64,000 nucleotides of DNA from TMED27 sp041397865 (GCA_041397865.1 JAWKVT010000002.1:593194-657193); one strand, 5' to 3'; shown: positions 22,378 through 31,921, counted from the first letter of the stretch. A program made the numbers and translations. The notes: generated by a model from the letters alone, not told the origin.

Positions 22378-24530
22378 AACCGGGCTATGAAGCGCTAGCG
22401 CGCAGGAATGAAAACGGCCAGTGCGAGCTGTTTGTTTTGGTGAGCGGCGTGCATTGCGCCGGTTGTATTCAAAAAATCGAATCCTCGCTGCATCATGCGC
22501 AAGGCGTTCGGCAGGCGCGGCTGAATTTTTCCACGCAAAGGCTTTTGATCGTATGGGACGGAGAGGCCCGGCGGGCTAACGATTATATAAAAACCGTTGA
22601 GGGCCTTGGCTACGGTGTACGGCCTTATGCCCCTGAAGGCGAAAAAGAAGAAACCGAAAAGCAGGAGCGTTTTTTATTGCTTTGCCTGGGCGTTGCCGGT
22701 TTCGCCATGGGCAATGTCATGATGCTGTCCATCGGGGTGTGGAGTGCCTCGGCCGAAACCATGGGCGTAACGACAAGGGATCTTATACACTGGGTGTCCG
22801 GCGCCATTGCTCTGCCTGCAATCCTGTTTTCCGGCCGGCCGTTTTTCCGCTCCGCCCTCGGCGCGCTCAGCGCGGGGCACACGAATATGGATGTGCCGAT
22901 ATCCCTCGCGCTTTTGCTCGCCGGTGGCATGAGCCTGTTTGAAACCATAAACCACGGCGAGCATGTCTATTTTGATTCCGCCGTGATGCTGATGTTTTTC
23001 CTGCTCGTCGGGCGTTATCTTGATTTTCGCGCCCGTAAAAATGCGCGCTCTACGGCCACAGACCTTCTCAGCATGCTTAGCGGTTTCGCCACGGTTATAG
23101 ATGGCGATAAAACCCGCAAAGTCCTGATCCGGGATATTCGCGAAGGCGCAAATATTCGCGTCAGCGCCGGAGAGAAATTTCCCGTTGACGGCTATATCAT
23201 AGAAGGAAACAGCGAAATTGATACGGCACTTATCACCGGAGAAACACTTCCCAGAGAAGCGGGGCGGGACGATGAGGTCTTTGCCGGAACGCTGAATTTA
23301 TCCGCGCCCGTAACTATCTGCGCGGCGCGCCCTGCGGATAATTCCCTGCTGGCGGATATTGTTCGTCTGATGGAAAAAGCCGGACAGGGGCAGGCGCGCT
23401 ATGTCCGGCTGGCCGACAGGGCTGCGCGGCTTTATACCCCTGTGGTTCATACATGCGCGGCTGCGGCCTTCCTCGGGTGGTGGCTTTTCGGCGGCCTGCC
23501 ATGGCAGGATGCCTTAATGATTGCCGTTACGGTCCTTATTATCACCTGCCCCTGCGCTTTGGGTCTGGCTGTGCCTGTGGTGCAGGTTTTGGCGACAGGG
23601 CGTTTGATGAAAAAGGGCATTCTCGTAAAGTCCGGCGATGCCTTGGAACGTTTGGCCAGAGTAGACACCGTGCTGCTGGATAAAACCGGAACCCTGACAA
23701 CGGGAAAACCTGAACTGGAGAGCCGCCACGATCAGGATAAACTGCCGCTTGCTGCGTCTTTGGCCTCTCATAGCGCCCACCCGCTTGCAAAAGCATTATC
23801 CGGAAGCTATGAGGGCGCGCTGCCCCATATCACCGCTATTCGCGAACACTCCGGTAAGGGGCTTGAAGGGCTATATAAAGGTGGTACGATCCGGCTCGGC
23901 AGCCGCGCATGGTGCGGAGACAAAGAGGCTCCGGCGACAGACAACCCGGAGTTATGGCTGCACATCGCCGGTCAAAAAGCCGTTCCGTTTTTCCTGACCG
24001 ACCATCTGCGCAGCGATAGCCCGCAGGTGATATCCGAATTAAAACAGAGCGGATTAAAACCTATCATGCTCTCCGGCGACCGTCAGGCCGTTGCCGAAAA
24101 AATTGCCAAAGAGGCGGGAATAGAAAAATTTTATGCGCAGGCCTCTCCCATCCAAAAATCAGAAACCCTCGAAGAGCTGAAAAAACAGGGATGTAGCGTT
24201 CTTATGGTTGGCGACGGTCTGAATGACGCGCCCGTATTGGCCGGTGCGAACGTTTCCATGGCGCCGGGCACGGCCATTGATATGGCGCAAAATGCGGCCG
24301 ATATCATCTTTATGGGAGAAAAACTTCAGCCGGTGCATGAGGCTTATAAAACCGCACGTATAACCCAAAAACTGGTGAAGCAAAATTTTGCGCTGGCCGT
24401 GCTTTATAACGCTGTGGCCCTGCCGCTTGCACTGGGCGGATTTGTCACCCCGCTGATTGCCGCCATCGCCATGTCCGGTTCGTCTTTGCTTGTGATTGCC
24501 AACGCTTTTCGCTTAAGGTTCATGCCATGA
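22305..24530 (+). CDS. ccoI: CcoI/FixI copper-translocating P1B-type ATPase
   Basis: 741 residues if started at 22305, 733 from the ATG at 22329; both overlap ccoH. A heavy-metal-associated site VHCAGCIQKIE (about 49-59), the membrane CPC motif (ITCPCALGLAVP, near 413), the phosphorylation loop DKTGTLTTGK (near 459), HP in SHSAHPLAKAL and GDGLNDAPVL are all present. It exports copper for the binuclear centre of CcoN. The short ATGA overlap with ccoS shows coupling. Confidence 0.96.
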   Translation: MGGKVESHMGQHAISDTSRFHSEIEPGYEALARRNENGQCELFVLVSGVHCAGCIQKIESSLHHAQGVRQARLNFSTQRLLIVWDGEARRANDYIKTVEGLGYGVRPYAPEGEKEETEKQERFLLLCLGVAGFAMGNVMMLSIGVWSASAETMGVTTRDLIHWVSGAIALPAILFSGRPFFRSALGALSAGHTNMDVPISLALLLAGGMSLFETINHGEHVYFDSAVMLMFFLLVGRYLDFRARKNARSTATDLLSMLSGFATVIDGDKTRKVLIRDIREGANIRVSAGEKFPVDGYIIEGNSEIDTALITGETLPREAGRDDEVFAGTLNLSAPVTICAARPADNSLLADIVRLMEKAGQGQARYVRLADRAARLYTPVVHTCAAAAFLGWWLFGGLPWQDALMIAVTVLIITCPCALGLAVPVVQVLATGRLMKKGILVKSGDALERLARVDTVLLDKTGTLTTGKPELESRHDQDKLPLAASLASHSAHPLAKALSGSYEGALPHITAIREHSGKGLEGLYKGGTIRLGSRAWCGDKEAPATDNPELWLHIAGQKAVPFFLTDHLRSDSPQVISELKQSGLKPIMLSGDRQAVAEKIAKEAGIEKFYAQASPIQKSETLEELKKQGCSVLMVGDGLNDAPVLAGANVSMAPGTAIDMAQNAADIIFMGEKLQPVHEAYKTARITQKLVKQNFALAVLYNAVALPLALGGFVTPLIAAIAMSGSSLLVIANAFRLRFMP

Positions 24531-24691
24531 GCATTCTCATTTATCTGATTCCTATGGCGCTTCTTCTGGGGCTTGCAGGTTTGTCGGCCTTTATCTGGAG
24601 CTTGAAATCAGGTCAGTACGAAGACCTTGACGGCGCATCACGGCGCATATTGCTGGATGATAATGATGAGCAGGACAACAACGCCGAATAA
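24527..24691 (+). CDS. ccoS: cbb3 oxidase maturation protein CcoS
   Basis: 54 residues: MSILIYLIPMALLLGLAGLS, then FIWSLKSGQYEDLDGASRRIL and an acidic tail. The single helix and the SGQYEDLDG motif identify CcoS/FixS, required for cofactor insertion. The last gene of the cco operon. A weak TAGCC/GGCTA stem follows but no T run. Confidence 0.95.
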   Translation: MSILIYLIPMALLLGLAGLSAFIWSLKSGQYEDLDGASRRILLDDNDEQDNNAE

Positions 24692-24754
24692 CTGATCATC
24701 TCACAGCAGCTAGCCCTATCTGAAACGGCTATACAAAGCTAAAAAAAAGAAAAT

Positions 24755-24793
24755 CGCAAAAAGCAACGGGCGCCTCATAAACAAGGCGCCCGT
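24755..24793 (-). terminator. Intrinsic terminator of the chemoreceptor gene
   Basis: On the minus strand a 10-bp stem ACGGGCGCCT / AGGCGCCCGT with an 8-nt loop (24766-24793), followed by TGCTTTTTGCG and a T-rich stretch. Confidence 0.7.
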
Positions 24794-24819
24794 AAATTGG
24801 TATCCGTAAAGATTGACGC

Positions 24820-26889
24820 CTAAGCGGCCTTAACCCTTTCCAGGAACTCCGCAACCTTTTGCTTCAGGCTGTCGGTCTGACGGCTGAGTTCGCTGGAAGC
24901 GTTAAGAACGTCATTTGCCGCAGTTCCCGTACTCTGCGCGGCCTCGTTAACGCCTGAAACATTGCTGTTAAGTTCCTGCATGTTCGACGCCGAAGTCTGC
25001 GTATTACGGGTGATTTCCGCCGTTGTCGCGTTCTGTTCCTCAATGGCCGCGGCAATGGCCGAAGCCGAACTGTCAACATCACGAATTTTAGCCTCAATAC
25101 TCTTAATGGCTTCAACCGCGCTACGGATTTCGTTCTGTACAGAGTTGACCTCTTCGCCGATTTGCTCCGTCGCTTTAGAGGTTTCATTCGCCAGCGATTT
25201 CACTTCATTCGCAACCACGGCAAAACCTTTCCCGGCATCACCGGCTCTCGCGGATTCAATCGTGGCGTTCAGGGCCAGAAGGTTGGTTTGCTCGGCAATA
25301 TCCTGAATAAGATTCACGACATCCCCGATTTTTTCCGATGCTTCAAGAAGTCCCTCAATCTGCTTGGAGGCCTTGTCCACATCGTCCGTCGCCGTATTGG
25401 CCGCACGGCTGGTATTCGTCACCTGTTGGCTCAGTTCTTTAATCGAAGCGCTAAGCTCCTCAGAAGCCGCGGCAACCGTCTGGATGTTTTCTGCAGTCGA
25501 TTGTGAAGCCCTCGACATAGCGGAAGACTGTGAGGTTGTTTCTTCCGCAATACTCGACATAGATTGGGCCGTAGAATCCAGCTCCGTTGAAGCGGCGGAA
25601 AGAGCCGCAATCAACTCGGAAACGCTGCCTTCAAAGTCCGCAGTCAGCATCTCAAGGTTTTTACCGCGCTCAACCTGTTTTTCCTGCTCCAGCCTCTGCT
25701 CCTCAGCCATGCGATCAGCTTCAATTTTATTGCTTTTGAAGGTCTGAAGCGCTTTGGCCATTTCACCAAGTTCGTTATTGGTTTCCGGAGGAATCTCCGC
25801 CTCAATATCTCCATCGGCCAGCTTGAGCATAGACGATACCGTCCGGCTAAAGGAGTGATTGATCGTCCGTATAATCAAGAAGGAGAAAACAAGCGTAACA
25901 ACGATGGAGAGAACAGCAATAAGTACATCTCTAATTTGCTCTGCATGCGTGCGATCTTTTACACTTGTCATCTTTTCAATAAGATCGTTCGACAGCTTGT
26001 CTTCAACCGTTTTAAGCAAGTTAATTTTTGCGGTAATTTGCTTAAACCAGTACGCCGCATCAACACCAAGTCCCTGTGACGGACCGATACCTGCAGCCGA
26101 ACCGCTGTCAATAGCAATCTGCCGCATCCGGTTCACTTCATCAACAGGCTCGCCGCGCAGCGTTTTGCTGTAGAAGTCTCTCTGATCCGGTGTGGCAACA
26201 GCCAGAAAGGCAGCCATATAAGTATCCTGTATGGTAATCAGGTTTTTAAACTTATCGAGAATTTTCGGAACAAAAACACCCTGCGCAAAAGCGCCCGAAG
26301 CCACGGCGCGCTCAACGCCCGCCCGCTCTTTCGATTTCAGGAAGTTAACATAGGCATGAAGGTAGTTGGTAATTACCGCATCCGAACTTAAAAGCGCCAA
26401 CTCGGAAATAATATCGAGGTTCTGCGCGTTCAGGTTTGTGAAATATCCAATAGCTTCAGGTAGGGGAATGGAAAGGGAATCGGATCGGGAGCGAATGGAA
26501 TCAAGCTTACCCAGTTCCTTAAGCAAAGCATCCATACTGTTTTCAAAGTCCGCGCCGTAAGCCGCCGCATCAAAACTCTTCATATAATCAAGCAAAATCG
26601 TCCGTTTCGCGTTCGTATCCTCCCGTTGTGCAGCCAGTTCGGTTCTAAACTTCTTGCCGTCACTGCCCAGGAAAACAGCAGTGGCACCACGTTCTTTTTG
26701 CTGTTCATGCACCAGATTGCTCATCTTCACGGAAAGATCCGTAAGTCTTGATAATGAATTAAGTTCCTGAGTAAGTTGTACTTTTCCGTAAACAAGTTGT
26801 GCGGAAAAAATAACTGCAATAATCAGGGGAATTGCCGCAACTGTAATAATAGCGGTTTTAATCTTCATGTTTTGAAGGATTTTTTTCAT
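24820..26889 (-). CDS. Methyl-accepting chemotaxis protein with NIT sensor domain
   Basis: 689 residues. TM1 near 10-32; a periplasmic nitrate/nitrite-sensing (NIT) domain about 50-310 with the signature LVHEQQKERGATAVFLGS; TM2 near 318-342; HAMP to about 395; and a signalling domain with the hairpin tip EQTNLLALNATIESARAGDAGKGFAVVA. AAAGGAG precedes the ATG. The receptor would bias motility toward or away from small ligands such as nitrate. The adjacent high-affinity oxidase suggests electron-acceptor taxis, which is inference. No C-terminal CheR-docking pentapeptide is seen. Confidence 0.93.
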   Translation of the reverse strand: MKKILQNMKIKTAIITVAAIPLIIAVIFSAQLVYGKVQLTQELNSLSRLTDLSVKMSNLVHEQQKERGATAVFLGSDGKKFRTELAAQREDTNAKRTILLDYMKSFDAAAYGADFENSMDALLKELGKLDSIRSRSDSLSIPLPEAIGYFTNLNAQNLDIISELALLSSDAVITNYLHAYVNFLKSKERAGVERAVASGAFAQGVFVPKILDKFKNLITIQDTYMAAFLAVATPDQRDFYSKTLRGEPVDEVNRMRQIAIDSGSAAGIGPSQGLGVDAAYWFKQITAKINLLKTVEDKLSNDLIEKMTSVKDRTHAEQIRDVLIAVLSIVVTLVFSFLIIRTINHSFSRTVSSMLKLADGDIEAEIPPETNNELGEMAKALQTFKSNKIEADRMAEEQRLEQEKQVERGKNLEMLTADFEGSVSELIAALSAASTELDSTAQSMSSIAEETTSQSSAMSRASQSTAENIQTVAAASEELSASIKELSQQVTNTSRAANTATDDVDKASKQIEGLLEASEKIGDVVNLIQDIAEQTNLLALNATIESARAGDAGKGFAVVANEVKSLANETSKATEQIGEEVNSVQNEIRSAVEAIKSIEAKIRDVDSSASAIAAAIEEQNATTAEITRNTQTSASNMQELNSNVSGVNEAAQSTGTAANDVLNASSELSRQTDSLKQKVAEFLERVKAA

Positions 26890-27200
26890 AGCGGACGCTC
26901 CTTTGCTGTATCCTACAGAAGGTTTAAAATGTTAAATGGGAGAATAACTTATTATGCCCATAAAATATATACGCAATAGTTAACGCAGAGCATAAAAACC
27001 GGAATTTTATACCGGGTTTTTAAAAGCGGCGGCGCACGAGGTCAGCCACCGCAAAATAGCATACAATAACGATAGCATAAAAAGCAAAGTCCTAAACTGT
27101 TTTTTCTACATCTTTACAACCGGAGGCTCCTTGAAAATTAACAGCAGGATAAAACCTTGATCGCTCGCCCCAAAATGCATTGCAGTCAATAGCGTCAAAC

Positions 27201-27229
27201 TTGATAAAGTTTTCATAAAAATGTATAAT
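27201..27229 (+). promoter_or_regulatory. Strong sigma-70 promoter ahead of the secreted-protein gene
   Basis: TTGATA (27201-27206), a 17-bp spacer, TATAAT (27224-27229). The expected start is about 27236, 150 bp before the nearest gene. Confidence 0.65.
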
Positions 27230-27315
27230 TTACAAATGGGGCATTAAGCAAAAATTATATAATAAACCGCAGATGGCAGCGGGCGGCAGTACCTTGATAT
27301 ACGAATGAAATGTAA

Positions 27316-27343
27316 AAAGCCGGATTAAGGTTCGGTTTTTATC
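27316..27343 (+). terminator. Terminator-like hairpin in the leader of the secreted-protein gene
   Basis: CCGGAT-TAAG-GTTCGG (6 bp including two G-T pairs), preceded by AAAAAG and followed by TTTTTATC. It lies between the promoter at 27201 and the gene at 27389, so it could end a short RNA or attenuate the gene. Confidence 0.5.
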
Positions 27344-27388
27344 ATTTAGGAGTGTCAAAAACGGCCATCATGGAATAAAATAGAAAGC

Positions 27389-28330
27389 GTGACGGGATCA
27401 AAAGAAAGTTTAAAGTTGAAAATAAACCGTACTTTTATTGTCGCTCTCTTGGGCTTATGCGCAAATGCTTTTGTCTGGCCGTCCTATGCTGGTGGCCTGT
27501 TTGCCTCGTTTCCGTGTGATGCAAAGTATAACGAATCACTCCGGGCGCAGGCATGGTTGAATGCGCAGGCCGAAATCACGCAAAACCAGAATCTTATTTT
27601 CAGGACCGATAGCGTTCTGGAATATACATGCTTTAGCAAACGCCTGAACGAACTGGCCGATCACGGAGGCCCCGCCGGGCCTGATAAGCTTTTCACAGGG
27701 AATGACCGCTGGGGCCCCCCTCCCAGCGATCTTCCCGCTGCCATGAACGACCTGCTTCCTGAGGCGCTTGGCCATTATCTCTCGCAGAATTTCAATCATA
27801 CGTATTTAGGCGGACACACCACCGCAGGCCCCATAGTCGGGCCGCTTCCGGGGCCGGGCGCCCCCCCCGCACCCCCTCCGTTGTCCGGTCCGATCTTAAC
27901 TGTGGTAACGCCGATTACCCCCGGCGATTATAGCTGTTCGGTCATGAACGATATCTGGCCGATCGCCAAATGTATGGATTTCATAGACGATCCCGATACG
28001 GACGGTTTCTATACGTTTACGCAATACGCTCTGGACCCTGACGATAAACGGCGTTCCCCCTGCGCAAAAACAGCCGATTTTGCCACAAATATAAATAAAG
28101 CCACCATAAACGCCGACACGCCGTGGACGGAAAACGCAGTCGTGACCTATTTTGAACTTGTGTATCCTGCCGGAAATAACTGCGAACCGTCTTCTCTGCC
28201 CTCCGGTCAGGCAACAAAAGTCTCCACCGGGCTGGCCATCACAAGCGGCTCGGCAACATATACCGAGCATGTCTGCGTTGTTCCGGGGTGTCACTATGAG
28301 CATACAAGCAACAAATGCCAGCCTAATTAG
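27389..28330 (+). CDS. Secreted Cys- and Pro-rich protein, unknown
   Basis: About 313 residues from a GTG at 27389; a TTG at 27416 is an alternative, and neither has a strong Shine-Dalgarno. A Sec signal peptide is clear (INRTFIVALLGLCANAFVWP, cut near SYAGG). The mature part has a first helical domain (FPCDAKYNESLRAQAWLNAQ), a Pro/Gly linker around residues 150-170, and a C-terminal part with several Cys (YSCSVM, AKCMDF, SPCAKT, NNCEPS, HVCVVPGCHYE, NKCQPN). I do not recognise the family. Disulfide bonding in the periplasm is likely. Confidence 0.6.
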   Translation: MTGSKESLKLKINRTFIVALLGLCANAFVWPSYAGGLFASFPCDAKYNESLRAQAWLNAQAEITQNQNLIFRTDSVLEYTCFSKRLNELADHGGPAGPDKLFTGNDRWGPPPSDLPAAMNDLLPEALGHYLSQNFNHTYLGGHTTAGPIVGPLPGPGAPPAPPPLSGPILTVVTPITPGDYSCSVMNDIWPIAKCMDFIDDPDTDGFYTFTQYALDPDDKRRSPCAKTADFATNINKATINADTPWTENAVVTYFELVYPAGNNCEPSSLPSGQATKVSTGLAITSGSATYTEHVCVVPGCHYEHTSNKCQPN

Positions 28331-28423
28331 ACGCCCGCCCCGGTTATGAACAGGCGTTAAAAATCCGTCCTTCTCCACTCTTTCACAATTGATTTATCGC
28401 CCTCGGCGCGGCATGATGCGCCC

Positions 28424-29110
28424 ATGAGTAAGGATAAACAGCCCCAGCATAAGCATGAAGACCCCGGCGCCCCGGTAAAAACCACATTCACCGCACGTAT
28501 CCGCCGTTATCTTCTAACTGGAATTGTTGTCACGGCCCCCATCACCATCACCATTTACCTCACCTATGTTTTCTTGACCTTTGTTGACGGCCATGTCACG
28601 CGCATCATTCCGGAGGAATGGTATCAGGGCTTTTACAAGGAAACCGCCATCCCCGGCCTCGGTCTGATTGTAGCGGTGAGCTTTTTCATTGTCGTCGGCT
28701 GGTTTGCGACCAACTTTATGGGCCGCTTCATTATCCGCATCTACGAATATATCCTCGATCGCATGCCCGTTATTCGTACCGTCTACGGCGCGATTAAGCA
28801 GGTTTTCGAAACCATCATGGCCAGCCAGTCCAGCGCGTTTCGCGAAGCTGTCATGCTTGAATACCCGCGCAAAGGCGTCTGGTCCATTGGCTTTGTCACC
28901 GGCAAAACGGAAGGCGAGGTCCAGCGCGTAACAACGGAAGAAACCATCAATGTCTTCGTCCCCACCACGCCGAATCCGACATCGGGTTATCTCTTGTTTG
29001 TTCCGAAAAAGGAGCTGGTTTACCTTGAAATGAGTGTGGAAGAAGCCGTGAAGCTGGTTGTTTCCGCCGGAATTATTACCCCGCCGGATAGAGGTGTTGA
29101 AGAGACATGA
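28424..29110 (+). CDS. DUF502 family membrane protein
   Basis: 228 residues. Two hydrophobic helices near residues 30-50 and 75-95 (LTGIVVTAPITITIYLTYVF; GLGLIVAVSFFIVVGWFATN), then the conserved block EYILDRMPVIRTVYGAIKQVFETI and a beta-rich C-terminus (GVWSIGFVTG, VFVPTTPNPTSGYLLFVP). The family is widespread in bacteria and has no established biochemical activity. It overlaps cysE by ATGA, so both are cotranscribed. Confidence 0.92.
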   Translation: MSKDKQPQHKHEDPGAPVKTTFTARIRRYLLTGIVVTAPITITIYLTYVFLTFVDGHVTRIIPEEWYQGFYKETAIPGLGLIVAVSFFIVVGWFATNFMGRFIIRIYEYILDRMPVIRTVYGAIKQVFETIMASQSSAFREAVMLEYPRKGVWSIGFVTGKTEGEVQRVTTEETINVFVPTTPNPTSGYLLFVPKKELVYLEMSVEEAVKLVVSAGIITPPDRGVEET

Positions 29111-29790
29111 GCATTCTTGAGGATATAAAAGCCATCCGCGAACGTGATCCCGCGTCTCCTACCTTTATGGAAGTGGTTACGGCTTATAACGGCTTTCACG
29201 CTGTTCTTATTCACCGGCTTAATAATGCAATCTGGAAGCTGGGCCTCAAAGCGTTGGCAAGATTTCTCGCCAATATCGCCCGCATCCTTACCGGTGTTGA
29301 AATTCATCCTGAAGCGCAAATCGGCAAACGCTTTTTCATCGACCACGGCACAGGTGTTGTTATCGGCCAGACCGCCGTTATCGGCGATGATGTGACGATC
29401 TATCACGGCGTTACGCTCGGTGGGGTAGGGCGGGTCGGTCAGGTCGACGGCAAGCGTCACCCGACAATTGACGATTACGCGATCGTCGGCGCGGGCGCGC
29501 AGGTTCTCGGCGACATCACGGTCGGAAAACATGCCAAGGTCGGTTCAAATTCCGTGGTCACAAATGACATCCCCGACGGAGCAACCGCGCTGGGCATCCC
29601 CGCCCGCGTGATCGGCGGTGACGAAAAGGCGCGCGGCTACGGCATGCCCTCCCGCGCGGAGATGGAGCAGCTGACGACCACGCTCGATTGCGTTATCGGC
29701 GAAATGGAGAAGATAAAGCAGGAACTCAATATGGTTCCGGCAGAATGTGCCCCAACCAAGAAAAAGCCGACCAAAAAGCAATCTGCCTAA
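29107..29790 (+). CDS. cysE: Serine O-acetyltransferase
   Basis: 227 residues. An N-terminal helical part (IKAIRERDPASPTFMEVVTAY) leads into the left-handed beta-helix: IGKRFFIDHGTGVVIGQTAVIG and DDVTIYHGVTLGG contain the catalytic Asp/His residues. It makes O-acetylserine from serine and acetyl-CoA for cysteine synthesis. The Lys-rich tail (KKKPTKKQSA) is an unusual end for the family. The stop overlaps the recG 3' end by 4 bp on the other strand. Confidence 0.94.
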   Translation: MSILEDIKAIRERDPASPTFMEVVTAYNGFHAVLIHRLNNAIWKLGLKALARFLANIARILTGVEIHPEAQIGKRFFIDHGTGVVIGQTAVIGDDVTIYHGVTLGGVGRVGQVDGKRHPTIDDYAIVGAGAQVLGDITVGKHAKVGSNSVVTNDIPDGATALGIPARVIGGDEKARGYGMPSRAEMEQLTTTLDCVIGEMEKIKQELNMVPAECAPTKKKPTKKQSA

Positions 29791-31868
29791 CCACTGCGTA
29801 AATACTGGATCGCCTGATCGCGTTCAAACAGATAGAGCAGGGTGGTCAGCGCTTTCCCGCGCTCTGTCTCCAGTTCCGGGTCGCGCTCCATAATCAGCCG
29901 CGCATCGTCCCGCGCCGCGGCCAGCAATTCCCCATGCACCGATAAATCCGCGAGCCGAAACGCGGGCAGCCCCGATTGCTTCACGCCCAGAATGTCGCCC
30001 CCGCCGCGAAGCTGCAGATCCTTCTCCGCAATTAAAAACCCGTCTTCCGTTTCGCGCATAATGCTCAAACGCTCCTTCGCGGTTTCCCCCAAAGGCCCGC
30101 TATAGACCAAAAAGCAATAGCTCTGCTCTCCGCCGCGCCCCACGCGCCCGCGAAGCTGGTGAAGCTGTGATAACCCGAACCGCTCCGCATGTTCAATCAC
30201 CATGATGGTCGCCTCGGGCACATTTACCCCCACCTCGATCACTGTGGTGGCCACGAGCATTTTCAATTCTCCGGCGGCAAAACGCGCCATGACTTCGTCT
30301 TTTTCCGCAGGTTTCATCCGCCCATGCACAAGGCCCACCTTGCCGAAACGCTGGCGTAAAATATCAAACCGCTCTTCCGCCGCCGCCAGATCCAAAACCT
30401 CGGATTCCTCCACCAACGGGCAGACCCAATACACCCGCGCGCCTTTTTCCATCTGCCGCGCCAGCCCGTCCACCATGTTTTCGAGCTTGTCGTTGTTAAT
30501 CAGCAGCGTTTCCACAGGTTTGCGCCCGGGCGGTTTTTCATCCAGCCGCGACACATCCATATCGCCATAAGCGGTGAGGGTTAGTGTGCGGGGGATGGGC
30601 GTTGCCGTCATGACCAGCACGTCCACCCCTTTACCTTTGGAAGAAAGCTGTAAGCGTTGGTGGACGCCAAAGCGGTGCTGCTCGTCAATCACCGCCAGCC
30701 CCAAATCGGAAAACGCCACATCGTCTTGAAAAATCGCATGGGTGCCGATTACAATTTGCGCCGCCCCATTGCCGATCTGCTGTAAAAGGGTCTCACGCGC
30801 CTTGCCCTTGTCGCGGCCCGTCAGCGTTACAAACCGCACGCCAATCGCATCCAGCCACGGCTTCAAGGTCTGCGCATGCTGACGCGCTAAAATCTCCGTC
30901 GGCGCCATAATCGCCGCCTGCGCCCCCGTCTCCACAGCCGCCAGCATCGCCATTGCTGCAACCACCGTCTTCCCGCTCCCCACATCACCTTGGAGCAATC
31001 GCAGCATCCGAGCAGGCTCCGCCATATCCTGTTCAATCTCAGATAAAGCCCGCTCTTGTGCGCCCGTGAGTTCAAACGGCAACGCGCCTTTAAGCTTTCC
31101 GCGCAAAGCCCCATCGCCTTGAAAACTGCGCCCGTTCACCCGCCGCTGCCTGTGCCGGACTAAAGACAGCGTGAGTTGGTTCGCCAGCAATTCATCATAG
31201 GCCAGCCTTTGCCGTGTCTTGCTTTCCGGCAGTAGATCGTTCATGCACTCGGGCATATGCACGGCCTTCACGGCCTTGTCCCAATTTACCCATCCATGCC
31301 GTTTTTTGAATTCCGGCTCCTGCCATTCCGGCAGAGCGCTAACAAACCCCAGCGCCCCGGCCATCGCCTTGCGCACCGTCTTGTTCGTCAGCCCCGCCGT
31401 CAGCGGATAAATCGGTTCCACCGTCTCAAGGCTTTCCCGCTCCTCTACCGGGGCAATATCGGGGTGTACAATCTGCGGTTTGCCTTGGTAATATTCCACC
31501 TTGCCGCTGATGATTACATTTTCCCGGTCGGGAAGCTGCCTTTCAATCCACTCCCTGTTCGCATGAAAAAAGACAAGGCTCATAACCCCGCTGTCATCTT
31601 TCACCTTGACCCGGTGCGGCAAACCCCGCCGCGGGGCAGGGGTGTGGCTGGCCACTGTTACCTCCATCGTCACAACCCGCCCCTCCGGCGCATCGGCAAT
31701 TTTTGGTGAAAACCGCCGGTCGATAAAATCAACGGGCAAATGCCAGAGCAAGTCCAGAGCTTTCGGCCCGCCGATCAGCTTTTCGAATAGCTTGCCGTTG
31801 CGCGGCCCCACACCCGGCAGAGTTGTCAGGGCACGAAATAAAGCATCAAGTTCAAACGGTCTGGCCAT
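29787..31868 (-). CDS. recG: ATP-dependent DNA helicase RecG
   Basis: 693 residues. An N-terminal OB-fold wedge domain (VVTMEVTVASHTPAPRRGLPHRV) is followed by the helicase core: Walker A GDVGSGKT, DEQHRFG motif II, TATPIPRT motif III, and ATTVIEVGVNVPEA / QLHQLRGRVGRG for motifs V-VI. It reverses stalled replication forks and processes recombination intermediates. It lies 53 bp after mfd on the same strand. Confidence 0.97.
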   Translation of the reverse strand: MARPFELDALFRALTTLPGVGPRNGKLFEKLIGGPKALDLLWHLPVDFIDRRFSPKIADAPEGRVVTMEVTVASHTPAPRRGLPHRVKVKDDSGVMSLVFFHANREWIERQLPDRENVIISGKVEYYQGKPQIVHPDIAPVEERESLETVEPIYPLTAGLTNKTVRKAMAGALGFVSALPEWQEPEFKKRHGWVNWDKAVKAVHMPECMNDLLPESKTRQRLAYDELLANQLTLSLVRHRQRRVNGRSFQGDGALRGKLKGALPFELTGAQERALSEIEQDMAEPARMLRLLQGDVGSGKTVVAAMAMLAAVETGAQAAIMAPTEILARQHAQTLKPWLDAIGVRFVTLTGRDKGKARETLLQQIGNGAAQIVIGTHAIFQDDVAFSDLGLAVIDEQHRFGVHQRLQLSSKGKGVDVLVMTATPIPRTLTLTAYGDMDVSRLDEKPPGRKPVETLLINNDKLENMVDGLARQMEKGARVYWVCPLVEESEVLDLAAAEERFDILRQRFGKVGLVHGRMKPAEKDEVMARFAAGELKMLVATTVIEVGVNVPEATIMVIEHAERFGLSQLHQLRGRVGRGGEQSYCFLVYSGPLGETAKERLSIMRETEDGFLIAEKDLQLRGGGDILGVKQSGLPAFRLADLSVHGELLAAARDDARLIMERDPELETERGKALTTLLYLFERDQAIQYLRSG

Positions 31869-31921
31869 GGAAAGGTTTTAGCATGAAGAGCCGGGAGAGG
31901 ACACGCCCCGCGTGTAATTTT

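Larger units (their letters stand above)
26890..27388. other. Intergenic region with promoter and two hairpins, no gene seen
   Basis: About 500 bp of AT-rich DNA without a credible ORF. An A/T-flanked hairpin (AAAACCGG... CCGGGTTTT, with one bulge) lies at about 26995-27021. A strong plus-strand promoter is at 27201-27229 and a terminator-like hairpin at 27316-27343, marking a ~105-nt transcript discussed separately. Confidence 0.5.

Noticed and set aside
31869..31921. Terminator between mfd and recG
   Set aside because: ACACGC-GGG-GCGTGT forms a hairpin, but no T run follows it on the minus strand, so termination is not supported; the genes may be cotranscribed.
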